64,000 bases of DNA from CALCKU01 sp964607445. GTDB taxonomy: Bacteria > Pseudomonadota > Alphaproteobacteria > Caulobacterales > Maricaulaceae. The stretch is from the NCBI GenBank assembly GCA_964607445.1, contig CAZSKN010000014.1:1-64000 (forward strand), given 5' to 3'. The position numbers were made by a program, and so were the translations under genes. This document shows, piece after piece, positions 1 to 7,373 of this stretch; the first letter of the stretch is position 1, and each line of letters begins with the position of its first letter. The notes below the pieces were generated by a model. The model did no database searches. It was given only the letters and a program-made list of their open reading frames with translations, and was not told where the DNA came from.

Positions 1-136
1 TGGCGAAAATGCCGGAATAATAAGCCTTGAACCCGCCTGCGCTAAAAAATTTACTTATACCCGCTGTGAGCAGGATAAATGCCATGAGCCCGCGCGCCGT
101 GCGTTCGACTTGGATTTGTTTTTGACGTTCTAGCAT
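1..136 (-). CDS. DoxX/MauE-like membrane protein, N-terminal 45 residues (cut by window edge)
   Basis: Reading leftward from the ATG at 134-136 the frame stays open to the window edge and gives 45 residues. A short basic N-terminus (MLERQKQIQVERTARG) leads into a hydrophobic helix with the stretch LMAFILLTAGISKFF, followed by an aromatic GGFKAYYSGIF. The pattern of a first transmembrane helix with GISK at its end is typical of DoxX/MauE-type small membrane proteins, but only the first helix is visible, so the family call is tentative. It is transcribed away from the 57-residue membrane protein at 223, so 137-222 probably holds promoters for both. Confidence 0.5.
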   Translation of the reverse strand, partial: MLERQKQIQVERTARGLMAFILLTAGISKFFSAGGFKAYYSGIFA

Positions 137-222
137 GGTGCTACCCCCTGTTTATGATATATATCAGTCATAAGCCTAGGTGAATTGCCGATGATAGGCT
201 AAACACATTTACGGGAGAGGCT

Positions 223-396
223 ATGAAATTTCAGGAAGGTCCGGCGTTTAGCGCTGCGATTATAGGTATCGGCTTGGGGGTTATGATATGGAAATCCACC
301 GGCCAATTTTTACTTGCCGTATTAGCTGGACTTGTTATTGCTGGCGCGGATTATTTTTTCCTTATCTGGGTGATCGCGCTCACAAAAAAGAAGTAG
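223..396 (+). CDS. Small membrane protein, 57 aa
   Basis: An ATG at 223, preceded by GGGAGAGG (213-220), opens a 57-residue frame ending at the TAG at 394-396. The protein starts MKFQEGPAFSAAIIGIG and is almost wholly hydrophobic, with two predicted membrane helices (about residues 9-22 and 28-51) and a KKK tail that should face the cytoplasm. No family is recognised. Only three bases separate it from the nitroreductase start at 400, so the two are almost certainly co-transcribed. The good ribosome binding site and the tight spacing are the main reasons to believe it is a real gene. Confidence 0.7.
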   Translation: MKFQEGPAFSAAIIGIGLGVMIWKSTGQFLLAVLAGLVIAGADYFFLIWVIALTKKK

Positions 397-399
397 TTT

Positions 400-1089
400 A
401 TGACGTTAAATACGCAAAAGACCCCAACGGTTTCCGAGGCCCTAGATAGCCGTATCACTGTGCGAAGTTTTCTGGACACACCCGTGCCGGATGCGGTTTT
501 GAAACGTATTCTCACACAGGCCTTGCGTAGCCCGTCCGGCGGTAATCTCCAGCCGTGGAAGTTACATGTTTTGACAGGCGCGTCATTAGCCAGTTTTAAA
601 GACAGCGCCTCGCAACGCACTCTGGCGGGTAAATTGGAAGAGCCGACCTATCGGCCTTATCCGTCGCCGCTATGGGAGCCTCAGCGCAGTTGGCGCTATA
701 AATTGGGCGAAGATATGTATGATCTGATCGGTATCGAGAAAGACAATAAAATGGGGCGTGTTGTCTGGTTGGCGCAAAATTCTAAATTCTTCGATGCGCC
801 TGTCGGGATTATCATCACCGGAGATAAGCGGCTCGAAATGCCGCAATATATGGATATTGGTATTTTTCTGCAAAGCCTTATGTTGCTCGCGCGCGAAGAA
901 GGCCTGCACACCGCCCCGCAAGGTTGGTGGCGTAATTGGACCTCCGTATGTCATGAAAAACTTGATATTCCCGAAGAAGAAGAGGTTTTGGTCGGCATGT
1001 CTCTGGGATATGGTAATCCGGACGCGGCTGTGAATAATTTATATGCCGATAGAGCGCCGTTATCCGAGCTCGCCAAATTTTACGACTAA
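400..1089 (+). CDS. Nitroreductase family protein (FMN-dependent)
   Basis: A 229-residue protein of the NADH oxidase/nitroreductase fold. The N-terminal RSFLDTP (residues 22-28) and SPSGGNLQPW (44-53) are the usual FMN-phosphate and isoalloxazine contact segments, and a GYGNPDAAVNN segment near the C-terminus matches the last conserved FMN loop. Such enzymes reduce nitroaromatics, quinones or flavins with NAD(P)H as cytosolic dimers; the physiological substrate cannot be read from sequence. It follows the 57-residue membrane protein by three bases. Length is normal for the PnbA/NfnB-like branch. Confidence 0.88.
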   Translation: MTLNTQKTPTVSEALDSRITVRSFLDTPVPDAVLKRILTQALRSPSGGNLQPWKLHVLTGASLASFKDSASQRTLAGKLEEPTYRPYPSPLWEPQRSWRYKLGEDMYDLIGIEKDNKMGRVVWLAQNSKFFDAPVGIIITGDKRLEMPQYMDIGIFLQSLMLLAREEGLHTAPQGWWRNWTSVCHEKLDIPEEEEVLVGMSLGYGNPDAAVNNLYADRAPLSELAKFYD

Positions 1090-1380
1090 TTCAGCTATTT
1101 TCCCCCCGAATTTGCGTAAATTCTGTGTAACACAGAGGCTGATGGGTGTGTGTGAACGGGTTTGGTATGTGCCAAAGTGGGAAATTTGATTAAAATATCC
1201 ATTTACTTGCGAAAAATAGATTTTTTTTGACTGACTCTATAGTGTCACTTGGGGGCGTGGCTGTCATTTTATACTTTAATTTTGTAAGTATAAAAATTGG
1301 TATAAGATAATTTTAATTTTATTTAAACTTGAAAGTAATCAATATTTACTTGAATTAACAAGTTAAAATGATTGTTAACC

Positions 1381-1409
1381 TTTACAGGGATTAACTTTAT
1401 ATTTATCTG
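1381..1409 (+). promoter_or_regulatory. Candidate promoter of the Sel1-type gene
   Basis: TTTACA at 1381-1386 and TATCTG at 1404-1409 are separated by 17 bases. The -35 matches the TTGACA consensus well and the -10 only partly. TTAAC half-sites just upstream and inside the spacer could be read by CtrA, but none has the canonical TTAA-N7-TTAA spacing. Confidence 0.35.
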
Positions 1410-1416
1410 ATCTAGC

Positions 1417-1524
1417 GAAACTCCATCTTAAGCGCTGAGGACAAAGCAAAATTTGCCCGGTGCGACCCGTCGGTCCGTAAGATGTTCCGAAGGTATTTGG
1501 TGAAAAATTAATGGGGAGGCAATT
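1417..1524 (+). promoter_or_regulatory. Possible structured 5' leader of the Sel1-type gene
   Basis: CATCTTA (1424-1430) pairs perfectly with TAAGATG (1478-1484). Inside, GGAC (1439-1442) pairs with GTCC (1473-1476), and smaller inverted repeats lie between them. The outer helix begins a few bases after the predicted transcription start and ends about 40 bases before the start codon at 1525, which has a strong GGGGAGG site. I do not recognise a known riboswitch class. A regulatory leader is inference. Confidence 0.3.
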
Positions 1525-1827
1525 ATGGCCTTTACAGATGTTGAGTTAAAAGAAGCCCAAGACGCTATTGCAGAAGGTGCGAAGTCAGAAGACCTCTTTC
1601 GATTGGGGTTAATTTATTCGACCGAGCTTGAGGATCGCGGGCCAGATTATATCGAGGCCCATAAGTGGTTTAATCTGGCGGCATTGATGGGCTCAAGCCC
1701 GGCTAAGGCTTATCGTGATGAACTTAAGCTGGAAATGTCGAGCGAAGATCTGACGCTTGCGCAAAAAGCAGCCCGGGGCTGGCTGGCAGAAAACAGAAGC
1801 CGTCTTGAAATGCAAACCGCCGCCTAA
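1525..1827 (+). CDS. Small Sel1-repeat-like protein, 100 aa
   Basis: The ATG is preceded by GGGGAGG at ideal spacing. The 100-residue soluble protein has one Sel1/TPR-like unit around residues 20-55: LFRLGLIYS, then YIEAHKWFNLAALMGSSPAK, matching the SEL1 pattern of AYKWFxLAAxxG. It continues with a helix LTLAQKAARGW. Single-unit proteins of this kind occur in many Caulobacterales and Rhizobiales and are presumed protein-protein adaptors; the partner is unknown. It stands alone, converging on hfsD, with its own long AT-rich upstream region, which suggests it is individually regulated. Confidence 0.8.
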   Translation: MAFTDVELKEAQDAIAEGAKSEDLFRLGLIYSTELEDRGPDYIEAHKWFNLAALMGSSPAKAYRDELKLEMSSEDLTLAQKAARGWLAENRSRLEMQTAA

Positions 1828-1837
1828 AGCGGGTTTT
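1814..1837 (+). terminator. Possible intrinsic terminator overlapping the stop codon of the Sel1-type gene
   Basis: CCGC (1817-1820) pairs with GCGG (1829-1832), extended by AAA/TTT around a bulged G, and is followed by TTTTGCTT. The stem is short, so this is only moderately convincing. Confidence 0.35.
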
Positions 1838-1857
1838 GCTTAAGTTTGTGTAGAGAC

Positions 1858-1881
1858 CAGCGTGCCTTTGGCCGCACGCTG
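1858..1881. other. Perfect 8-bp hairpin between convergent genes
   Basis: CAGCGTGC (1858-1865) and GCACGCTG (1874-1881) flank the loop CTTTGGCC. It sits between the ends of the Sel1-type gene and hfsD. No T-run follows on either strand, so it is not a classical intrinsic terminator, but it may stabilise 3' ends. Confidence 0.5.
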
Positions 1882-1924
1882 AAAATGTTTATCACAACAG
1901 ATAGCCCGGAACGCAAACTCGACC

Positions 1925-2947
1925 CTAGGGTGAAATAGTCGTTGTGGTGCCATTATTCAGGATCGCGGGGTCAGTACCGTTTCCGCCGCCAGACCCAAAT
2001 TGATAGCTGACATTTAAGTCAATCGGTATGGCATTTCTAAGCCCTTGCATAAAGGCACCGACCTCGGCCAGCGTCGTTTGAGGTACAAAGATAATATCAC
2101 CGCGTCTTAATTGCATATTATCGTCATATTCTCTTATATTCCGAAGTCCGTTACGAATATTGACCGGGCGCATCATCATACCGCCATTGGGCGCGCGGCG
2201 TAAAACAGCCACTTGCGTGCTTTTGGCACCGGGGCGAAACCCTCCGGCCATAAATATCGTTTCAATGACGCCGACAGGGCCTGGCAGTGTATATGTGCCG
2301 GGTTGTCCGACATTGCCGCCGACAAAGACTTGCTCGGGTGCAAAGGCTCTGGGGGTGACTGTCACGCTCGGATCGCGCAACTGGGTCGCTAAATGTGTTC
2401 GTATTTGCGTTTGAATTTGTTCTAAAGAGCGCCCTGCTGCCATGAAGGGGGGCACCATAGGCATAGAAATGCGGCCATCAGGCCCCACGGTGAGCGATCG
2501 GGATAATTCCGGCGCACTTGCTACGACGATATCGATTTGGTCTCCGGGATAGAATTTATATTGCGGCTCATATTCTACCCAGCGTTGGAACATATTTCCA
2601 GGGGTCGGTGGCGGGGCCGGAATTTGATAAGGTAGAGTTTTGCGTCCCTGCAGCCACGCCATGAACCCGTCATATTTTTTCGGCGGGGCAATCGCGTGTA
2701 CGGGCGGCCTATGTAATGGGTATAAATTATTTTGAAAATGAGGTCTTTGGGGCGAAAACTGTGGCCCGAAACCGGGTCTTTGCGGTCCCAAGAACGAGGT
2801 TTGGAGCGGCGAATGATTAATTTGAGGCGGAAAGTGATTCGTTTTTCCGTAGCGAGATTGCGCATTTGCAGGTGTGTGAGTCGCCAGAATCAAGGCCGAT
2901 AACCCCATTAATCCCCTGATAACGCTCGTTTTTGATGGGTTTTTCAT
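1925..2947 (-). CDS. hfsD: Outer-membrane polysaccharide export protein, Wza/HfsD type
   Basis: A 340-residue exported protein. Residues 1-29 form a signal peptide ending ANA, with cleavage before Q30. There is no lipobox cysteine, unlike E. coli Wza. Residues 31-120 are an unusual Pro/Gln/His-rich segment. The poly_export domain follows (about 126-200, with FYPGDQIDI and PDGRISMP), then an SLBB domain (about 205-275, GGNVGQPGTY). The family forms the outer-membrane pore for secreted polysaccharide. It is divergent from the co-polymerase gene at 3070 and beside polymerase, flippase and deacetylase genes, which points to the holdfast exporter HfsD. The holdfast role is inferred from that gene set. 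Confidence 0.85.
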   Translation of the reverse strand: MKNPSKTSVIRGLMGLSALILATHTPANAQSRYGKTNHFPPQINHSPLQTSFLGPQRPGFGPQFSPQRPHFQNNLYPLHRPPVHAIAPPKKYDGFMAWLQGRKTLPYQIPAPPPTPGNMFQRWVEYEPQYKFYPGDQIDIVVASAPELSRSLTVGPDGRISMPMVPPFMAAGRSLEQIQTQIRTHLATQLRDPSVTVTPRAFAPEQVFVGGNVGQPGTYTLPGPVGVIETIFMAGGFRPGAKSTQVAVLRRAPNGGMMMRPVNIRNGLRNIREYDDNMQLRRGDIIFVPQTTLAEVGAFMQGLRNAIPIDLNVSYQFGSGGGNGTDPAILNNGTTTTISP

Positions 2948-3069
2948 AAAATAAACACTCGCACTGCGTAAAAATTGCTTTTTTGAAGTCTTAACAAGAA
3001 TGGATAACGAAAAATTAAAATTTAGAGCGTCTTGTGCTTTTACTGATTTGATTTTGTAAGGGTTAGCTT
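2948..3069. promoter_or_regulatory. Divergent promoter region between hfsD and hfsA
   Basis: 122 AT-rich bases must carry the start signals for both divergent genes. A TTAAC half-site (2991-2995) and several A/T runs are visible, and AAGGG lies about seven bases before the hfsA start. No -35/-10 pair stands out clearly enough to name. Confidence 0.45.
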
Positions 3070-4980
3070 ATGACCAACACTGGTCGATATAATGGAAGTT
3101 TTGATCGAACCGCAGGGTCACATGATCTACGCGCGTCAGACTTAACTATAAAGGACTATGCTAACGGCATGCCTAATATGCGCCCTGGCGAAATCTTCGG
3201 GGCGTTCCTCAGACAATTAAAATGGTTGATACCTTTATTATTGATCGGAACCTTGGCCTCATTTTACTTTACCAAAGACCTGAAGCGTCAATATGTCGGT
3301 GAAGGCCGTATCCTTGTGCAACTGGGAAGCGAATATGTGTATCAGTCTGTGACGAGTACGCAAAATTCGGGTCTGACACTTACTCCCGATCATATTGTGT
3401 TAAATGAAATCGGATTGATGAAAAACTCTGATCTGATCGAACGTGTGACCGGAGAGTTACGAGACGAATTTGGCGAAAGACGGTTTGCAAAATCCCATTA
3501 TAAGAAGATTAATGCCGCTGCGGGCGATCCTATCGCCAAGAAGAATGCGATTGTGGATCTGCATAAATTTATGGATAAAAGTCTTGTCGTGGTTCCAAAG
3601 CCGAAATCCTCCGTTGTCGATATGTTATTTAAGCACGAAGACCCGGAAATTGCGGTGCGGGGCGTAGACCTTTTTATAAAGGCCTATCAGGATGCCCGCA
3701 AAGATGTCTTTATTGAAGGCTCCAGCGACGCGATTAGTGAACGTCGGGAGGCAACAGAAAACCAGCTCAAACAAAATGAGCGTGAAATCCAGAAATTTTT
3801 GGCAAAAAACAATATTTCAGATTTTGCGTCAGAACAGACGGGAGCCCGAACCCGGACTGAGAAACTCAGGGCGGATTTAAATTTGCTGAGGGCGCAAATG
3901 AGTGAAACGGAAGCCGCGTTAAATACGGTTGAAGGCCAGTTACGAAATACACCCGAAAAAATAGATCTTTTTGTCGATGACCGCGCCTCGCAACGTGTGG
4001 CGCAAGCGGAATTGGAACTAAAACAACTCTTGGCGAAATATTTGCCCAATAGTAATCCCGTGCGTCGCAAACAAGAAGAAATACGACAATTGAGTGAGAT
4101 TTTATCCGGCAATGGCGGGCGGGCCGCTGGTGGTCGCCGTGTTGGCCCTAATACTGTCTATACGGCCTTATTGACGCGCAGAAACACCTTGCAATCCAGC
4201 GCAGATTCCTTTCGTGAGAAAGAGTTTATCCTGCAACGCCAACTCGATGCCGCAGATAGTAAAGTCCGTCGTCTGATGGTTTTATCGCCAACTTTTAATG
4301 GATTATTACGAGAACAAGGCACTCTGGATACCCGTTTGAAAGGGTATACCACCAAAGAGCAAGAAGCGATTATCAATCAACAACAAGCGCAATCTGATAG
4401 TGAAAATGTTCGGATCATCAGTATATCGACTCTGCCGCGTAAAGGTCGGAATATTCGTATGATTATGTTTGCTGTATGTACTGTCATTTGGGCGTTTACC
4501 TTATTCATGATCGCCTTGATGAAAGTTTTCTTGGACCCAAGCCTTTATGCACCAGTACCGCCTACGCGTCGCTCGCATACACGTCATGACGACGCCTATG
4601 GACCTAAGGGGTCAGATCAAAAGTCTGACCCGCATCCACCGGCCTATTCTCCTGCGGTTGTCCCCGAACCCGTACCCATGCCGGCGGCGGCGCAATTGGG
4701 TGAATATGCGGACGAAGCTGTAGGCGGCTATACATCTTATCCGGCAGCTTATTCAGAACCCGCCGCTCATAATCATTTTGAACCCCAACCCTATGTCCCG
4801 CAGCCGGTAGCCTATGCGGCACCGGCTTCTGCCGAAACGCCTGCCAGCTTTCCACTAGGTAATACAGCACTGGCTTATGATCCAGCCTATGCGCAGGGTA
4901 ATCCGTATTTGCAAGGGCGGGTCTCAGCCGCCATGCCCTACGCAGCAGCGGGTGAAGTTCCGGCCTCAGAAGACGGGTAG
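3070..4980 (+). CDS. hfsA: Polysaccharide co-polymerase, Wzz/HfsA type, with Tyr/Pro-rich tail
   Basis: A 636-residue inner-membrane protein with Wzz topology. TM1 lies at about residues 51-68, followed by a long periplasmic region with heptad-rich, coiled-coil-like helices (about 220-460), then TM2 at about 463-486. The cytoplasmic tail (488-636) is rich in Pro and Ala and carries 13 tyrosines. No Walker motif is present, so this is not itself a BY-kinase. In Caulobacter the separate kinase-like partner is HfsB; no such gene occurs in this window. The co-polymerase controls chain length and links polymerase to the outer-membrane pore. hfsC follows after 26 bases, probably in one transcript. 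Confidence 0.85.
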   Translation: MTNTGRYNGSFDRTAGSHDLRASDLTIKDYANGMPNMRPGEIFGAFLRQLKWLIPLLLIGTLASFYFTKDLKRQYVGEGRILVQLGSEYVYQSVTSTQNSGLTLTPDHIVLNEIGLMKNSDLIERVTGELRDEFGERRFAKSHYKKINAAAGDPIAKKNAIVDLHKFMDKSLVVVPKPKSSVVDMLFKHEDPEIAVRGVDLFIKAYQDARKDVFIEGSSDAISERREATENQLKQNEREIQKFLAKNNISDFASEQTGARTRTEKLRADLNLLRAQMSETEAALNTVEGQLRNTPEKIDLFVDDRASQRVAQAELELKQLLAKYLPNSNPVRRKQEEIRQLSEILSGNGGRAAGGRRVGPNTVYTALLTRRNTLQSSADSFREKEFILQRQLDAADSKVRRLMVLSPTFNGLLREQGTLDTRLKGYTTKEQEAIINQQQAQSDSENVRIISISTLPRKGRNIRMIMFAVCTVIWAFTLFMIALMKVFLDPSLYAPVPPTRRSHTRHDDAYGPKGSDQKSDPHPPAYSPAVVPEPVPMPAAAQLGEYADEAVGGYTSYPAAYSEPAAHNHFEPQPYVPQPVAYAAPASAETPASFPLGNTALAYDPAYAQGNPYLQGRVSAAMPYAAAGEVPASEDG

Positions 4981-5006
4981 CTTTGGTCAGATAAGGTTTT
5001 ATTCTA

Positions 5007-6314
5007 ATGGTATCGACGCCTTATTCCGCTGATAGTCTCGCCCAAAGGGATATCGCATTTTTCTCATTATTGCGCGGTATCGAAAATACGATATTCGTAA
5101 TTTGTCTTCTTTATTTCAGTGGAGGATTGGTTACGACCTTATTTCCGGATGCTGAAACTATCGGGTATAATAACCCGTTATCGCGTTTAATATGGTATCC
5201 GATCTATATTTTGGTTCTGGGGCTAGGATTTCGAATATTCCCTCAGGTTGTGCGTATTTCTGTATTTAACCCCGTATTGCTCGTCAGCGTTTTATGGTGC
5301 GGGTTCAGCATGCTGTGGTCGATTGATCAACCCTTGGCCATGCGCCGGTCTGTAGCCTTGTTAATTAGTACTTTGTTCGGGCTTGTATTAGCGGCCAGAT
5401 ATGATTGGAATGAAGTGATCCAGCGCTTTGCTTTGGTGTTTTCAGTGTTGGCGATCTTTAGTTTTCTTATGGCTGTTTTCTTGCCGCAAAAAGGTATCAT
5501 GCAAGAAATCCATGTCGGGGCTTGGCGCGGCTTGTGGAGCGAAAAGAACTATCTCGGCGGGCAGATGTCTCGCGGCTTCATTATCATGATGTGTGCGTTT
5601 GCTATGCGACCGGACCGGGGCTGGCTATGGGTGCCGATGGGGGTCTTGTGTTTATTCCTTGTTATAATGTCGACGTCCAAGACCGCCCTGCTGATTAGTC
5701 TTGCAGGTTTAGCCATGTTTCTGGCGCTGCGGATCTTTAGGCGGTTTCCAATATTGCGCATTCCGGTTTTCTATCTGATTGTCGCGGGGATTGTCAGCTT
5801 TACGGTTCTCATGCTCGCCATACCCGACGAGATGTTTGCATTGATCGGGAAAGAGCGCACGCTCACGGGACGCACCGATATATGGGACGCGCTGATTTAT
5901 AGTATTCAGCAAAAACCCCTGTTGGGCTATGGCTATGGAGTCTATTGGGATGACCCGCTCGGGCCGTCTTATTATGTGCGGATTATGCTCGAATGGGGTG
6001 TCCCTTCGGCCCATAATGGCTGGATTGAAACCTGGCTATCTGTGGGTTTGATCGGGGTCGTCATGTTTTCCATATATTATATGGTGACATTGTTTTTAGC
6101 GATTGACCGTATAAAGCGTGGCGGCGCAGAAACCTATTGGGTTGTTATTTCGACTTTGGTGTTTTTAATGTTGTCCATGTCAGAGAGCGCGATCTTACAA
6201 CAAAATGAACTGGGTTGGGTTATTTTTGTGATGACGTCTGCTAAATTATGGGCCTTTGAGCGTCCGTATTGGCGCGATAAATTCAGATATCACTATTTCC
6301 ATTCGCCGCGATGA
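5007..6314 (+). CDS. hfsC: Wzy/O-antigen-ligase-type polysaccharide polymerase (HfsC/HfsI type)
   Basis: A 435-residue polytopic membrane protein with about ten hydrophobic helices. The Wzy_C signature is clear: GRTDIWDALIY starting near residue 288, followed by PLLGYGYG, then the periplasmic AHNGWIETWLSVGLIG near residue 336. These enzymes polymerise lipid-linked repeat units on the periplasmic side of the inner membrane. It lies directly behind the co-polymerase hfsA. Caulobacter has two redundant holdfast polymerases, HfsC and HfsI; sequence alone does not separate them here, so the symbol rests on position. Confidence 0.8.
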   Translation: MVSTPYSADSLAQRDIAFFSLLRGIENTIFVICLLYFSGGLVTTLFPDAETIGYNNPLSRLIWYPIYILVLGLGFRIFPQVVRISVFNPVLLVSVLWCGFSMLWSIDQPLAMRRSVALLISTLFGLVLAARYDWNEVIQRFALVFSVLAIFSFLMAVFLPQKGIMQEIHVGAWRGLWSEKNYLGGQMSRGFIIMMCAFAMRPDRGWLWVPMGVLCLFLVIMSTSKTALLISLAGLAMFLALRIFRRFPILRIPVFYLIVAGIVSFTVLMLAIPDEMFALIGKERTLTGRTDIWDALIYSIQQKPLLGYGYGVYWDDPLGPSYYVRIMLEWGVPSAHNGWIETWLSVGLIGVVMFSIYYMVTLFLAIDRIKRGGAETYWVVISTLVFLMLSMSESAILQQNELGWVIFVMTSAKLWAFERPYWRDKFRYHYFHSPR

Positions 6315-6409
6315 CGTAAGCATAGTCGGTAGTGCGGTCTGCTGTGGTGCAGGCTTGCTGCGGCGCGGTGGGGCCGTTCTGTAGTGCGGGGTTGGCCCGT
6401 GATATGGCA

Positions 6410-6437
6410 TAGCGCGCGTGCGCTAGCCCGTTTTTTT
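6410..6437 (+). terminator. Possible intrinsic terminator after hfsC
   Basis: TAGCGC (6410-6415) and GCGCTA (6420-6425) enclose the loop GCGT. After five further bases comes a run of seven T (6431-6437). It overlaps the last codons of the facing glycosyltransferase gene. The gap between stem and T-run weakens the call. Confidence 0.35.
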
Positions 6438-7373
6438 GTTCAATGTCGCAGCGCCGTAAAGGCGGGGGGTGCATCCATCCCACCAAAATATTTTCCCCAA
6501 GCCTTGGGCCGTTTTGGCTAGGTATTTCATAAAGGCCGGGCGACCGCTGAGTTTCAGCAAACCGTAGATCGGCGCGTTCATCAGAGTTTGTATAACCCCT
6601 ACACCCATCCATTTTAGAACTTCAAACATTCCGCTCAAACCCTTATCGGCAGCTTCTTGGGTCGGGCCTTGGCCAAAGGCGAAGTTACGCGTCCAGAGAT
6701 AATCGGCTGTGGCACGTTTTGCAGGAACATGTTCATGCGCCAGTGCATGAGGGGACCAAGCGACTTTGGCGCCCTTGTCTACGAGATAGGAAAACAGGAA
6801 ATCATCTTCTCCGCCGACTTCGTTAAGCGCCGGGTCAAAGGCAGGTTCGGGCATTTGGCAAATGTTCAGATCCAGCAGGCAGCCTCCCGTCCCTAAATGT
6901 CCATTGACCAGACCTTCCGGCGTGTCTTCAAATATACGCGAGAAAAACGGGGCCATATATTGATTTAACGGATCCGCAGGATTGGGCATAGCCGCAACAG
7001 CTGGCAAGAAAACAATTCCGGCGGCATATTCCTCACTGACCCGTAAAAAGGTTTCGATATAGCCCTCAGTGGCTTCCATATCGTCATCAATGAAGATGAT
7101 GTAGCGACCACGCGCGGTTTTAAGCGCCCCGTTACGGGCATTGGAGACGCCCGGCTCGGGAATATGCGTATAGATGACAGGCGTTGCACAGCTTTTGGCA
7201 AAATGTTCTGCATAGGCCTGGGCCCCGCCTTGAGGGTCATTATCGGCGATAACTATTTCCAGCGCACGTTCGCCTGCGCGTTGATCTTTAATACTGTCTA
7301 AAACCAGTTTTAAACCGTCTGGCCGACGAAAGGTCGGGATAATTATAGACACGCCATTTGACCAATCAGTCAT
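6423..7373 (-). CDS. GT2 family glycosyltransferase, last gene of the hfsEFGH-type operon (HfsL candidate)
   Basis: A 316-residue GT-A fold glycosyltransferase. The start VSIIIPTFRRPDG (8-20), the nucleotide-binding ADND (43-46) and the metal-binding DDD (96-98, in FIDDDME) are all present. A later GGEDDFLF segment probably holds the catalytic base. It overlaps hfsH by eight bases, which implies translational coupling. As the second GT2 in a holdfast-type locus it is a candidate for HfsL, the holdfast transferase that marine Caulobacterales such as Hirschia keep near hfsG. That assignment is from memory of gene context and not proven by sequence. Confidence 0.83.
   Translation of the reverse strand: MTDWSNGVSIIIPTFRRPDGLKLVLDSIKDQRAGERALEIVIADNDPQGGAQAYAEHFAKSCATPVIYTHIPEPGVSNARNGALKTARGRYIIFIDDDMEATEGYIETFLRVSEEYAAGIVFLPAVAAMPNPADPLNQYMAPFFSRIFEDTPEGLVNGHLGTGGCLLDLNICQMPEPAFDPALNEVGGEDDFLFSYLVDKGAKVAWSPHALAHEHVPAKRATADYLWTRNFAFGQGPTQEAADKGLSGMFEVLKWMGVGVIQTLMNAPIYGLLKLSGRPAFMKYLAKTAQGLGKIFWWDGCTPRLYGAATLNKKTG

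Larger units (their letters stand above)
1090..1524. other. Non-coding stretch: AT-rich segment and leader of the Sel1-type gene
   Basis: 435 bases without a credible gene. Roughly 1196-1400 is strongly AT-rich with many TTAA tetramers (for example 1355-1358, 1363-1366, 1375-1378 and 1391-1394). A possible sigma70-type promoter, TTTACA (1381-1386), 17 bases, TATCTG (1404-1409), would start transcription near 1416. The remaining roughly 108 bases, to the ATG at 1525, can fold (see the separate leader entry). Confidence 0.6.

Noticed and set aside
1858..1881. The 8-bp hairpin as an intrinsic terminator for hfsD
   Set aside because: No T-run follows the stem on either strand, so it is only listed as a hairpin.
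3687..4112. A 141-codon open frame antisense to hfsA
   Set aside because: It mirrors the coiled-coil region of HfsA, is rich in Ser, Cys and Arg, has no ribosome site, and the sense frame is a clear Wzz protein.
3070..4980. HfsA as a bacterial tyrosine kinase (Wzc type)
   Set aside because: The tail is tyrosine-rich, but no Walker A, A' or B motif exists in the protein.
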